NCBI GenBank assembly: GCA_014654775.1
Contig: JACVZW010000018.1
Coordinates: 1-64,000, forward strand
Length of the DNA stretch: 64,000 bases
Direction: 5' to 3'
Source: Paracoccaceae bacterium
GTDB lineage: Bacteria; Pseudomonadota; Alphaproteobacteria; Rhodobacterales; Rhodobacteraceae
Position 1 is the first letter of the stretch; each line of letters starts with the position of its first letter. Both the position numbers and the translations under genes were made by a program. Shown piece after piece: positions 17,361 to 25,618 of this stretch. Below the pieces are notes generated by a model. That model was given only the letters and a program-made list of their open reading frames with translations, was not told the DNA's origin and did no database searches.

Positions 17361-17459
17361 GCCGGTTGGACGAGGGGTGATCTATAAAAGCCGCGCGTGG
17401 GGTTCAAGGGGTAAAGTGCGCAGTGGCGCGGAAAAGTTGGGACAGCACGATGCCGGGGT

Positions 17460-17558
17460 GGATGGGCAGGATTGCCCATCCTACGGGGTGAGGGGGGGAT
17501 GGGCAGGATTGCCCATCCTACGGGGCGGTGGCGGGTAGGATGGGCCGTCGGCCCATCC
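17460..17558. repeat. Three GTAGGATGGGC palindromic elements
   Basis: Two elements read GGATGGGCA-GGAT-TGCCCATCC followed by CTACGG (17460-17486 and 17497-17523). A third in the opposite orientation reads GTAGGATGGGCC-GTC-GGCCCATCC (17535-17558). The same family occurs at 36145-36212 and 54601-54627. They lie between tRNA-Gly and the pyc stop codon. The rest of 17361-17562 holds no gene. Confidence 0.9.
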
Positions 17559-17562
17559 CCGG

Positions 17563-20500
17563 TCATTCCAGTTCGATCAGCAGGTCCTTGGCTTCGATCT
17601 GGCTGCCCGCGTTGACATGGAGTGCCTTCACCACCGCCTCGCGGTCGGCATGCAGGCCGGTTTCCATCTTCATCGCCTCGATTGTCAGCAAGAGATCGCC
17701 CGCACGGACCTTCGAGCCGACGCTGACCGCGACGGACGCGATGGAGCCGGGCATCGGCGCGCCGATATGGGCGGGGTTGCCCTCGGCGGCCTTGGGCCGC
17801 GCCGCCGTCTTCGCCTTCACGGCGCGGTTCGGGACGCGGATCACGCGGGGCTGGCCGTTCAGTTCGAAGAAGACCTTGACCTCGCCATCCTCGGTCGTCT
17901 CGCCCACGGCCTGCAGGCGGATTTCCAGCTGCTTGCCGGGGTCGATCTCGGCCGTGATCTCTTCGCCCGGTTCCATGCCGTAGAAGAAGATCCTGGTGGG
18001 CAGGGCGCGGACAGGGCCGTAGAGGCGGTGACGGCCCATGTAATCGAGGAAAACCTTGGGATACATCAGATAGCCGTTGAGATCCTCGTCATCGACCGAC
18101 TTGCCGCCGAGTTCGGCGGAAAGCTTTGCCCGCGTCTCTTCCAGATCGACGGGGGGCAGGGTCTTGCCGGGGCGTTCGGTCAGCGGCGTCTCGCCCTTGA
18201 GCACCTTCTTCAGGATGCCGTCGGGCCAGCCGCCATGGGGTTGGCCGAGATTGCCCTTGAGCATGTCGACGACTGAATCGGGGAAGGCCACGTCGGTGTT
18301 CGGGTCTTCGACCTGAGCACGGGTCAGGCCTTGGGCCACCATCATCAGCGCCATATCGCCCACCACCTTGGACGAGGGCGTCACCTTCACGATGTCACCG
18401 AACATCTGGTTGGCATCGGCATAGGCCTGCGCCACTTCGGGCCAACGCTCTTCGAGCCCGAGCGAGCGGGCCTGCGCCTTGAGGTTGGTGAACTGACCCC
18501 CCGGCATTTCGTGCAGGTAAACTTCAGAGGCGGGGGCAGGAAGGCCGGATTCGAAGGCGGCATATTGCACGCGGACATGTTCCCAGTAGTTGGAGATGTC
18601 GCGGATCGCCTTGATGTCGAGCCCGGTGTCGCGGTCGGTGTGGCGCAGCGCCTCGACGATCGCGCCGAGGCAGGGCTGCGAGGTGCCGCCCGAGAAGGCA
18701 TCCATCGCGGAGTCGATCGCATCCACCCCAGCCTCGCAAGCGGCGAGGATGGTGGCCACGCCGCCCCCTGCCGTGTCATGGGTGTGGAAATGGATGGGAA
18801 GCCCGATTTCCTGCTTCAGTGTCTTGACCAGCACCCGGGCCGCGGCTGGCTTAAGGAGCCCCGCCATGTCCTTCAGGCCGAGCACATGGGCGCCCGCCGA
18901 CTTCAGTTCTTTGGCGCGATCGACATAGTACTTGATGTCGTACTTGGCGCGGTTCGGGTCGAGGATGTCGCCGGTGTAGCAGATTGATCCTTCGCAGACC
19001 TTGTTCGCCTCGATCACCGCGTCCATCGCGACGCGCATGTTCTCGACCCAGTTGAGGCTGTCGAAGACGCGGAAGACGTCCACCCCTGACTTGGCGGCCT
19101 GCAACACGAAGGCCCGGACCACGTTGTCGGGATAATTGGTGTAGCCAACGCCGTTGGAGGCGCGCAGCAGCATTTGCGTCATGACATTGGGCATGGCGGC
19201 GCGGAGGTCGCGCAGGCGCTGCCACGGGCATTCCTGAAGGAAGCGGTAGGCCACGTCGAAGGTGGCCCCGCCCCAGCATTCCACGGAAAAGAGCTGCGGC
19301 AGGTTCGCGGCATAGGCGGGCGCCACGCGCACCATGTCGATGGACCGCATGCGCGTGGCCAAAAGCGATTGGTGACCGTCCCGCATCGTGGTGTCGGTGA
19401 CCAGAAGCTTCTTCTGCGCTTTCATCCAGTCGGCCACGGCCTGCGGGCCCTTCTGTTCCAGCAGGTTGCGGGTGCCGGTGGCAGGCGTTTCGGTCAGGAG
19501 CCGGGGCGGTTTGGGCATCTTCGCCTCGGCCGGGGGGCGCGGGCGGGCCACCGTTTCGGGATGCCCGTTCACGGTGATGTCGGCGATATAGGTGAGGATT
19601 TTGGTCGCCCGATCGCGGCGTTTCTTGAAGGCGAAAAGCTCGGGCGTCGTGTCGATGAACTTGGTCGTGTAGCTGTCGTCAAGGAAGGTCGGGTGTTTGA
19701 GCAGGTTGATGACGAATTCGATATTCGTCGCCACCCCCCGGATGCGGAATTCGCGCAGGGCGCGGTCCATCCGCGCGATGGCCTTTTCCGGCGTCTGGGC
19801 ATGGGCCGTGACCTTCACCAGCAGCGAGTCGTAATAGCGGGTGATGACGCCGCCCGCATAGGCCGTGCCGCCGTCAAGGCGGATGCCGTTCCCGGTGGCG
19901 GAGCGGTAGGCGGTGAGCCGCCCATAATCCGGGATGAAGTTGTTCAGCGGGTCCTCGGTCGTGACCCGGCATTGCACGGCATGGCCGTTCAGTTTCACAT
20001 CCGCCTGCGAGGCCACGCCGGTGGCTTCGGACAACGACTTGCCTTCTTCGATCAGGATCTGCGCCTGCACGATGTCGATCCCCGTCACCTCTTCGGTCAC
20101 GGTATGTTCGACCTGCACGCGGGGGTTCACTTCGATGAAGTAGAATTTGCCCGAATCCATATCCATCAGGAATTCGACGGTGCCCGCGCATTCGTAATCG
20201 ACATGCTGGGTGATGCGCTTGGCCATGTCGCAGACCTCTTCGCGCTGGGCCTGCGTCAGGTAAGGGGCGGGGGCGCGTTCGACGACTTTCTGGTTGCGGC
20301 GCTGGACAGTGCAGTCCCGCTCCCACAGGTGCCAGACATTGCCCTGCTTGTCGCCGAGGATCTGCACCTCGACATGGCGGGCGCGCTGGATCATCTTTTC
20401 CAGATAGCCTTCGCCATTGCCGAAGGCGGCCTCAGCCTCGCGCCGGCCTTCGCGGACCTTCAATTCCAACTCATCTTCCGACAGGATCGGGCGCATGCCG

Positions 20501-21006
20501 CGCCCGCCGCCGCCCCAAGACGCCTTGAGCATCAAGGGATAGCCCACTTCGGCGGCCTGCTTCTTGATCAGCGCCATGTCTTCGCCCAGCACTTCGGTGG
20601 CCGGGATGACAGGGACGCCCGCCTCGACCGCCACGCGGCGGGCGGAGGCCTTGTCGCCAAGCGCGCGCATGGTTTCGGCGCGGGGGCCGATGAAGGTGAT
20701 GCCCGCCTGATCGCAGGCTTCGACGAAATCGGGGTTCTCGGACAGGAGGCCATAGCCCGGATGGATCGCATCCGCCCCCGACATCTTGGCCACGCGGATG
20801 ATTTCCGCGATCGAAAGATAGGCGCCCACCGGCGAGAGGCCCTCGCCGATGCGATAGGCCTCATCCGCCTTGAAGCGGTGGAGGGACAACTTGTCCTCCT
20901 CGGCGAAGACGGCGACGGTCTTCTTCCCCATCTCATTGGCGGCGCGCATAACGCGAATGGCGATCTCGCCCCGGTTGGCGACGAGGATCTTGCGGAATTC
21001 TGGCAT
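17563..21006 (-). CDS. pyc: Pyruvate carboxylase
   Basis: Biotin-dependent enzyme carboxylating pyruvate to oxaloacetate with ATP and bicarbonate, an anaplerotic step. The 1147-aa single-chain enzyme has an N-terminal biotin carboxylase (KILVANRGEIAIRVMRAA, ATP-grasp with SWGGGGRGMRPI and EVNPRVQVEHTVTEEV), a central carboxyltransferase TIM barrel (TTMRDGHQSLLATRMRSIDM, FHTHDTAGG), a PYC allosteric/linker domain and a C-terminal biotinyl domain with TIEAMKMETGL carrying the biotinyl lysine. The start MPEFRKILVANRG at 21006 matches the family; the frame extends further upstream without support. The stop lies just after the GTAGGATGGGC elements. Confidence 0.97.
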   Translation of the reverse strand: MPEFRKILVANRGEIAIRVMRAANEMGKKTVAVFAEEDKLSLHRFKADEAYRIGEGLSPVGAYLSIAEIIRVAKMSGADAIHPGYGLLSENPDFVEACDQAGITFIGPRAETMRALGDKASARRVAVEAGVPVIPATEVLGEDMALIKKQAAEVGYPLMLKASWGGGGRGMRPILSEDELELKVREGRREAEAAFGNGEGYLEKMIQRARHVEVQILGDKQGNVWHLWERDCTVQRRNQKVVERAPAPYLTQAQREEVCDMAKRITQHVDYECAGTVEFLMDMDSGKFYFIEVNPRVQVEHTVTEEVTGIDIVQAQILIEEGKSLSEATGVASQADVKLNGHAVQCRVTTEDPLNNFIPDYGRLTAYRSATGNGIRLDGGTAYAGGVITRYYDSLLVKVTAHAQTPEKAIARMDRALREFRIRGVATNIEFVINLLKHPTFLDDSYTTKFIDTTPELFAFKKRRDRATKILTYIADITVNGHPETVARPRPPAEAKMPKPPRLLTETPATGTRNLLEQKGPQAVADWMKAQKKLLVTDTTMRDGHQSLLATRMRSIDMVRVAPAYAANLPQLFSVECWGGATFDVAYRFLQECPWQRLRDLRAAMPNVMTQMLLRASNGVGYTNYPDNVVRAFVLQAAKSGVDVFRVFDSLNWVENMRVAMDAVIEANKVCEGSICYTGDILDPNRAKYDIKYYVDRAKELKSAGAHVLGLKDMAGLLKPAAARVLVKTLKQEIGLPIHFHTHDTAGGGVATILAACEAGVDAIDSAMDAFSGGTSQPCLGAIVEALRHTDRDTGLDIKAIRDISNYWEHVRVQYAAFESGLPAPASEVYLHEMPGGQFTNLKAQARSLGLEERWPEVAQAYADANQMFGDIVKVTPSSKVVGDMALMMVAQGLTRAQVEDPNTDVAFPDSVVDMLKGNLGQPHGGWPDGILKKVLKGETPLTERPGKTLPPVDLEETRAKLSAELGGKSVDDEDLNGYLMYPKVFLDYMGRHRLYGPVRALPTRIFFYGMEPGEEITAEIDPGKQLEIRLQAVGETTEDGEVKVFFELNGQPRVIRVPNRAVKAKTAARPKAAEGNPAHIGAPMPGSIASVAVSVGSKVRAGDLLLTIEAMKMETGLHADREAVVKALHVNAGSQIEAKDLLIELE

Positions 21007-21092
21007 CGGTCTCTCCGGCAGTCGGAAGGTCAGGCGGGCTTTTCCGTCATCTCCGGGTGCGGGAACCGGTGTAGACGGCGTCATCCTAGGCC

Positions 21093-21107
21093 TGCTGCAA
21101 TGCAGCG
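21093..21107. promoter_or_regulatory. TGC-rich inverted repeat upstream of pyc
   Basis: TGCTGC-AAT-GCAGCG is an inverted repeat of the form CTGC-N3-GCAG, 87-101 bp upstream of the pyc start. The same architecture, TGCTGC-CAT-GCAGCA, occurs upstream of the DUF1127 gene at 25943-25957. It resembles the TGC-rich sites bound by PhaR in Paracoccus as I remember them; that link is only a suggestion. Confidence 0.4.
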
Positions 21108-21130
21108 CAAGGGCAGGAACCGGCTGAATG

Positions 21131-21175
21131 TGCAAATTTTGCGAAATATGCAGGCGCGGATTTGCGGCTGCAAAG
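21131..21175. promoter_or_regulatory. Cluster of TTTGCRAA-like half-sites between pyc and uvrD
   Basis: This AT-rich stretch contains TGCAAATTTTGCGAAATATGC and then ATTTGCGGCTGCAAAG. These resemble the TTTGCAAA motifs of ScfR/RamB-type regulators of acyl-CoA and anaplerotic genes (PccR in Rhodobacter). It lies 125-169 bp upstream of pyc, so control of pyc is plausible. The assignment is an inference. Confidence 0.35.
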
Positions 21176-21208
21176 CGGATGGGGTGGTTGCGGGGAAAAG
21201 TTGCGCCG

Positions 21209-21223
21209 GAACATTTGCGGAAC
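21209..21223 (+). promoter_or_regulatory. LexA (SOS) box upstream of uvrD
   Basis: GAAC-ATTTGCG-GAAC is exactly GAAC-N7-GAAC, the reverse complement of GTTC-N7-GTTC, the direct-repeat LexA box of alphaproteobacteria. It lies 37 bp before the helicase start codon, a usual position for SOS control. Confidence 0.75.
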
Positions 21224-21260
21224 CTTTTCCTTTGCCGCCGATGACGCTAGGGTCTCGCGC

Positions 21261-23813
21261 ATGAACGGATGGGATGAGGATCAGGGGGCAGAGGCGGCGG
21301 TGGTGCCGCTGTCGCAGCGGGCCATGATGGCCGCGCGGCCTGCGCCTTACTTGGATGATCTGAACCCCGCGCAGCGCGAGGCAGTGGAGGCGCTGGACGG
21401 CCCCGTCCTGATGCTGGCAGGGGCGGGGACTGGCAAAACCAAGGCGTTGACGGCGCGGATTGTGCATCTGTTGCGTATGGGCAAGGCGCGGCCGAACGAG
21501 ATCCTCGCCGTGACCTTCACCAACAAGGCGGCGCGCGAGATGAAGCTGCGTGTGGGCCGGATGCTGGGCGAAGTGGCGGAGGGGATGCCATGGATGGGCA
21601 CCTTCCATTCGCTGTCGGTCAAGATCCTGCGGCGGCATGCGGAACTGGCGGGGTTGAAGTCGAACTTCACCATTCTGGATACGGATGACCAGATCCGGTT
21701 GCTGAAGCAGCTGATCGTGGCGGCGAATATCGACGAAAAGCGCTGGCCCGCGCGGATGCTGGCGGGGATGATCGACGGCTGGAAGAACCGCGCCCTGACG
21801 CCGGAGCGGGTGCCGTCAAGCGAGGCGGGCGGCTATGCCAATCGCGGGACGGAGCTTTATGCCCAGTATCAGGAACGGCTGCGGACGCTGAATGCCTGCG
21901 ATTTCGGCGATCTGCTGCTGCATTGCGTGGTGATCTTCCAATCCCATCCCGATGTGCTGGCGCAGTATCAGCGCTGGTTCCGCTATATCCTTGTCGACGA
22001 GTATCAGGACACCAACGTCTGCCAGTACCTGTGGCTGCGGCTGTTGGCGCAGGCGCATCGCAACATCTGCTGCGTGGGGGATGACGACCAGTCGATCTAT
22101 GGCTGGCGTGGCGCGGAGGTGGGCAACATCCTGCGGTTCGAGCAGGATTTCCCCGGCGCGCATGTGGTGCGGCTGGAGCAGAATTACCGGTCGACGCCGC
22201 ATATCCTTGCCGCCGCGTCGGGCGTGATCGCGGGGAATGCCGGACGGCTGGGCAAGACGCTGTGGACCGATCTGAAGGAGGGCGAGAAGGTCCGCCTGAT
22301 CGGCCATTGGGATGGTGAGGAAGAGGCGCGCTGGATCGGGGAAGAGATCGAGGCACTGATGCGCGGGGGGCGGGGGCTTGATCCGGTGGGACTGGACGGG
22401 CAGGCGATCCTTGTGCGGGCGTCGCATCAGATGCGGGCCTTCGAGGACCGTTTCCTGACGATCGGGTTGCCCTACCGGGTGATCGGGGGGCCACGGTTCT
22501 ATGAGCGGCAGGAAATCCGGGACGCGATGGCCTATTTCCGGCTGGCCGTGTCGCCCGAGGATGATCTTGCGTTCGAGCGGGTGGTGAATGTTCCCAAGCG
22601 CGGCCTTGGCGACAAGGCGCAGGCGGATATCCAGCGCGCGGCGCGGCTGGCGGGCGTTTCCCTGCACGAGGGCGCGCGGGAGCTGGTGGCCAATGGCGGG
22701 ATCGGCGGCAAGGGCGCGGGGCAGTTGCGCGCCTTTGTGGAAGGGATCGACCGCTGGCATTGGTTTGTGGTGAATGAGGGTAATTCAATAGAGCTTGATC
22801 GGCTCGGTACCCGACTTTCTGCGCTCAAGGCAGAACGCGATAGCTTGATGGAGGAGTTGGCGAGCCTAGAAGAGGGCGATCCATCCGTTGCAAGTATAAA
22901 GATGAGTTTGGCGCGGTTGGACTCAGTTATCTCCGTTTGCAAGCGCGATTACGACATCTTGGACGGCAACCACATGTTGTTGGCCGAGATGATCCTTGAG
23001 GAGTCGGGCTATACGGAGATGTGGCAGAACGACAAGACGCCCGAGGCGCCCGGGCGGCTTGAGAACCTGAAGGAACTGGTCAAGGCCTTGGAGCAGTTCG
23101 ACAATCTGCAAGGCTTCCTCGAACATGTCGCGCTGATCATGGACAACGAGACGGAGGAGGCGGGCGAGAAGGTCAGCATCATGACGCTGCACGCCGCCAA
23201 GGGGTTGGAGTTTCCCATCGTCTTCCTGCCGGGCTGGGAGGATGGGCTGTTCCCCAGCCAGCGCAGCATGGATGAGAGCGGGCTGAAAGGGTTGGAAGAG
23301 GAGCGGCGGCTGGCCTATGTGGGCATCACGCGGGCCGAGGAGTTGTGCACGATTTCCTTTGCGTCGAACCGCCGGGTCTATGGCCAATGGCAGAGCCAGT
23401 TGCCGAGCCGCTTCATCGACGAATTGCCGCAGGCCCATGTCGAGGTGCTGACGCCGCCGGGGCTTTATGGCGGGGGCTTTGGGGCGGCGGCTCCCTTTGC
23501 GGTGTCGTCAAGCATGGATGAGCGGGTGTCGAAGGCGGACGTCTACAACTCGCCCGGGTGGAAGCGGATGCAGGACCGCGTGCAAACGCGGGGCGTGTCG
23601 CAGCCACGCGAGGCGCGCGGGGTGGTGATTGATGCCACCGCGCTGTCGGCTTTCAGCGAGGGGGACCGGGTGTTCCACCGCAAATTCGGGTATGGGATCG
23701 TGATCGGCATTGAGGGTGACAAGCTGGAGATTGATTTCTCCAAGGCCGGGATCAAGAAGGTCGTGGCGGGGTTCGTCGTCGATGCGGATGACGCGGATGA
23801 GGTGCCGTTCTGA
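21261..23813 (+). CDS. uvrD: UvrD/PcrA-type DNA helicase with an internal insertion
   Basis: Superfamily 1A 3'-5' DNA helicase for excision and mismatch repair. The 850-aa protein has all motifs: Walker A LAGAGTGKTKALTARI, LVDEYQDTN (II), VGDDDQSIYGWRGAEV (III), VRLEQNYRSTPHI (IV), SIMTLHAAKGLEFPIVFLPGWEDGLFP (V) and EEERRLAYVGITRAEELC (VI), and a C-terminal Tudor-like domain (GDRVFHRKFGYGIVIGI). Between GIDRWHWF and HMLLAEMILEESGY, about residues 503-573, is an extra 65-70 residues not expected in this family: rich in Leu, Glu and Ser, probably helical or coiled-coil. Its DNA is only about 51% GC (22781-22980, my count). The frame stays open. A LexA box precedes the gene. Confidence 0.93.
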   Translation: MNGWDEDQGAEAAVVPLSQRAMMAARPAPYLDDLNPAQREAVEALDGPVLMLAGAGTGKTKALTARIVHLLRMGKARPNEILAVTFTNKAAREMKLRVGRMLGEVAEGMPWMGTFHSLSVKILRRHAELAGLKSNFTILDTDDQIRLLKQLIVAANIDEKRWPARMLAGMIDGWKNRALTPERVPSSEAGGYANRGTELYAQYQERLRTLNACDFGDLLLHCVVIFQSHPDVLAQYQRWFRYILVDEYQDTNVCQYLWLRLLAQAHRNICCVGDDDQSIYGWRGAEVGNILRFEQDFPGAHVVRLEQNYRSTPHILAAASGVIAGNAGRLGKTLWTDLKEGEKVRLIGHWDGEEEARWIGEEIEALMRGGRGLDPVGLDGQAILVRASHQMRAFEDRFLTIGLPYRVIGGPRFYERQEIRDAMAYFRLAVSPEDDLAFERVVNVPKRGLGDKAQADIQRAARLAGVSLHEGARELVANGGIGGKGAGQLRAFVEGIDRWHWFVVNEGNSIELDRLGTRLSALKAERDSLMEELASLEEGDPSVASIKMSLARLDSVISVCKRDYDILDGNHMLLAEMILEESGYTEMWQNDKTPEAPGRLENLKELVKALEQFDNLQGFLEHVALIMDNETEEAGEKVSIMTLHAAKGLEFPIVFLPGWEDGLFPSQRSMDESGLKGLEEERRLAYVGITRAEELCTISFASNRRVYGQWQSQLPSRFIDELPQAHVEVLTPPGLYGGGFGAAAPFAVSSSMDERVSKADVYNSPGWKRMQDRVQTRGVSQPREARGVVIDATALSAFSEGDRVFHRKFGYGIVIGIEGDKLEIDFSKAGIKKVVAGFVVDADDADEVPF

Positions 23814-23840
23814 GGGATGCGGGTCCCGGCCTTGGGAAGG

Positions 23841-24983
23841 CTAGGCCGCCCGGCGTTCGAGGACCCAGATCGTGAGGCCCGCCAGCAGCCCCCAGAAGGC
23901 CGCCCCGATCCCTGCGAAGGCCACGCCCGCGCCCGTGACGGCAAGGGTCATCGTGGCGGCAAAGCGCTGGTCGGGTGTAGCGAAGGCCCCTGTCAGTGCG
24001 CCCATCAGCGGCCCGAGCAGCGCCAACGCCACCAATGCGGTCATCAGGGCGGGGGGAAGTGCGGCAAGGATCGCGATGACCACCGGCCCCGTCAGGCCGA
24101 GGATCACCCAGACCCCGGCATAGGCGAGGCCCACCTTCCAGCGCTGCGCCCGATCGGGATGCACGTCGTCCCCCATGCAGATGGCGGCCGTGATGGCGGC
24201 CATGTTCACCGTATGCGCGCCGATCAGGGCGGTGCTGGCCGAGATCAGGCCTGTCACTGTCAGGGCGGGGGCCACGGGTGGTTCATACCCCGCCGCGCGC
24301 ATCGTGGCGAAGCCGGGCAGGTTTTGCGAGGCCATGGTGACGAGGTAGAGCGGCAGGCCAAGGCCGATCAGCGCCGCCCAGTGAAACTCGGGTGCGATGA
24401 AGGTGGGTGTGGGCGGGATTGGCGGCAGGGGTGGCAGGGTCGCGGCGCCGCTGGCGAAGGCGGTGGCAAGGCCTGCAGCCAGCGCGGCAAGGACGGCCAT
24501 GGCGGGGTTCTTCAGCCGGACGAGGGCGAAGAGCCCGACCATCGGGGCCACCAGAAAGGGCGCGGCCTGTGCCGCGCCCGCGCCTTTCAGGACGAAGGGC
24601 AGAAGGACGCCCGCCAGCATGGCGGCGGCGATGCCGTCGGGGATCTTTGCGACCAGCGTGCCAAGGGGGCGGATCAGGCCCGTGGCCGCGATCAGAAGAC
24701 CCGCCAGCAGGAAGGCCGCCACGCCTTCGGCCATGCCATAGCCCGAGGAGGCGGCGATCAGCGCCGCGCCGGGGGTGGACCAGGCCAGCACGACCGGCAC
24801 GCGGTAGAGAGTGGAGAGCAGCGCGCTGCCTGTCGCCTTGGCAAAGCAGACGCCCATCACCCAGCTTGCCGTCTGGTCTGCCGTCGCCCCCAGCGCTTGC
24901 GCGGCGGCGAGGACGAGGGCGATGGTGGAACCGTAGCCCACGAGTGCGGCGACGAGGGCAGCGGAAATCAGGGAGGGGCGCAT
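23841..24983 (-). CDS. benE: BenE-family benzoate:H+ symporter-like transporter
   Basis: This 380-aa inner-membrane protein has about 10-12 membrane segments and matches the BenE family: ALVGYGSTIALVLAAAQALGA, TLYRVPVVLAWSTPGAALIA, GIAAAMLAGVLLPFVLKG, FHWAALIGLGLPLYLVTMASQNLPGFATMRAAGYEPP, MGDDVHPDRAQRWKVGLAYAGVWVILGL. The family is named for proton-coupled benzoate uptake, but many members have unknown substrates, and no benzoate catabolic genes lie nearby. The start ATG at 24983 is preferred; an in-frame extension further upstream would run into the small-RNA array. It converges with uvrD (27-bp gap). Confidence 0.85.
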   Translation of the reverse strand: MRPSLISAALVAALVGYGSTIALVLAAAQALGATADQTASWVMGVCFAKATGSALLSTLYRVPVVLAWSTPGAALIAASSGYGMAEGVAAFLLAGLLIAATGLIRPLGTLVAKIPDGIAAAMLAGVLLPFVLKGAGAAQAAPFLVAPMVGLFALVRLKNPAMAVLAALAAGLATAFASGAATLPPLPPIPPTPTFIAPEFHWAALIGLGLPLYLVTMASQNLPGFATMRAAGYEPPVAPALTVTGLISASTALIGAHTVNMAAITAAICMGDDVHPDRAQRWKVGLAYAGVWVILGLTGPVVIAILAALPPALMTALVALALLGPLMGALTGAFATPDQRFAATMTLAVTGAGVAFAGIGAAFWGLLAGLTIWVLERRAA

Positions 24984-25056
24984 CGGGCCTGCCGGGTGGG
25001 AGCGGTTGGCGCGGACTATCGGCGGGGGGCGCGGGGGATGCAAGCGGGGGCTTGAG

Positions 25057-25171
25057 ATGAAAAACGGCGACGCCCGAGGGAGGAGGGCGCCGCCGCGTTC
25101 TTGCGTCCCGGCCAAGGGAGGAGGAGAGGCCGGTCGCTTTCCCGGCCCGGCCGAGGGAGGAGAAGAGGCCG
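25057..25171 (-). ncRNA. CcsR-like unit 5 with terminator hairpin
   Basis: Two hairpins with CCGGCC-type stems (25148-25171 and 25108-25133) are followed by a third, an 11-bp stem with one mismatch (25065-25075 with 25085-25095), which is immediately followed on the minus strand by TTTTT. The last hairpin thus doubles as intrinsic terminator while its loop still contains the motif. benE starts 74 bp further on the same strand. Confidence 0.78.
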
Positions 25172-25201
25172 AGTCCGAAACCTGTTACCGGCGGGCGGGG
25201 C

Positions 25202-25270
25202 GCGGCGATCCCCGGGAGGAGGTGGGGATCGCCGCTGGTCCGATGGCCCTCAGGGAGGAGGAGGAGGGCC
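25202..25270 (-). ncRNA. CcsR-like unit 4
   Basis: Hairpins: GGCCCTC 25245-25251 with GAGGGCC 25264-25270, and a perfect 12-bp stem 25202-25213 with 25224-25235. The loop of the latter is exactly the 9-nt motif plus one base. Between units 3 and 4 lies another small hairpin (GGGGCA/TGCCCC near 25285-25301) without the motif. Confidence 0.8.
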
Positions 25271-25310
25271 TGTCGCACGCCGTCGGGGCAGTTTTGCCCC
25301 GGAAAGGGTC

Positions 25311-25379
25311 GCGGCGATCCCCGGGAGGAGGTGGAGATCGCCGCTGGTCCGATGGCCCTCAGGGAGGAGGAGGAGGGCC
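25311..25379 (-). ncRNA. CcsR-like unit 3
   Basis: Hairpins: GGCCCTC 25354-25360 with GAGGGCC 25373-25379, and GCGGCGATCCCC 25311-25322 with 25333-25344 (12 bp, one mismatch). It is nearly identical to unit 4 across about 77 bp (25311-25387 against 25202-25278), so the two look like a recent tandem duplication. Confidence 0.8.
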
Positions 25380-25420
25380 TGTCGCACATCGTTGGAGCGG
25401 TTGCGCCCCGGAAGAAGGGT

Positions 25421-25490
25421 GCGGCGATCCCAGGGAGGAGGAGGGGATCGCCGCTTTTCCGCATGTCCCCAGGGAGGAGGAGGGGGACGT
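25421..25490 (-). ncRNA. CcsR-like unit 2
   Basis: Hairpins: GTCCCC 25465-25470 with GGGGAC 25483-25488, extendable by two pairs, and GCGGCGATCCC 25421-25431 with GGGATCGCCGC 25444-25454 (11 bp). The motif spacing is 39 bp. The spacer between units 1 and 2 contains a separate small inverted repeat (AGAAGC 25502-25507 with GCTTCT) without the motif. Confidence 0.8.
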
Positions 25491-25539
25491 CGGACCTGTC
25501 AGAGAAGCATACGCAGCGCGGCTGCTTCTGGATCAAAGT

Positions 25540-25608
25540 GCGGCGGCGCCAGGGAGGAGGAGAAGCGCCGCCGCTTTTGCTATGAACCCCGGGAGGAGGT
25601 GGGGTTCA
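25540..25608 (-). ncRNA. CcsR-like unit 1 (nearest DUF1127)
   Basis: The first hairpin is 8 bp (TGAACCCC 25583-25590 with GGGGTTCA 25601-25608) and lies 10 bp after the DUF1127 stop codon. The second is 10 bp (GCGGCGGCGC 25540-25549 with GCGCCGCCGC 25565-25574). Both loops carry the anti-Shine-Dalgarno motif. The motifs are 39 bp apart. Confidence 0.8.
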
Positions 25609-25618
25609 GCAAGAAACC

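Larger units (their letters stand above)
25057..25608 (-). ncRNA. CcsR/'cuckoo'-type small RNA array: eleven CCUCCUCCC-loop hairpins
   Basis: On the minus strand, immediately after the DUF1127 gene, eleven hairpins each carry CCTCCTCCC or a one-base variant in the loop. Motif positions (left end on the plus strand) are 25591, 25552, 25472, 25433, 25362, 25323, 25253, 25214, 25155, 25116 and 25078. Spacing alternates between 39 bp and 59-80 bp, giving five two-hairpin units; the last unit has a third hairpin followed by TTTTT. CCUCCUCCC is complementary to Shine-Dalgarno sequences. In Rhodobacter sphaeroides the RNAs CcsR1-4, each with such loops, are co-transcribed with the DUF1127 gene ccaF1, stress-induced and cut from the messenger by RNase E. 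The layout here matches, with more units than the four I remember. Confidence 0.88.

Noticed and set aside
19174-21264. 696-aa plus-strand open frame opposite pyc
   Set aside because: Complementary to conserved pyc domains; no independent motif.
25057-25608. CRISPR-like appearance of regularly spaced repeats
   Set aside because: The conserved part is only the 8-9-nt loop motif, the flanks are self-complementary stems, and spacing alternates. No cas genes are present.
25057-25608. Plus-strand reading as a CsrA/RsmA sponge with GGA in loops
   Set aside because: On the plus strand no T-tract follows the last hairpin and no promoter is apparent. The minus strand has the DUF1127 gene in front and TTTTT at the end.
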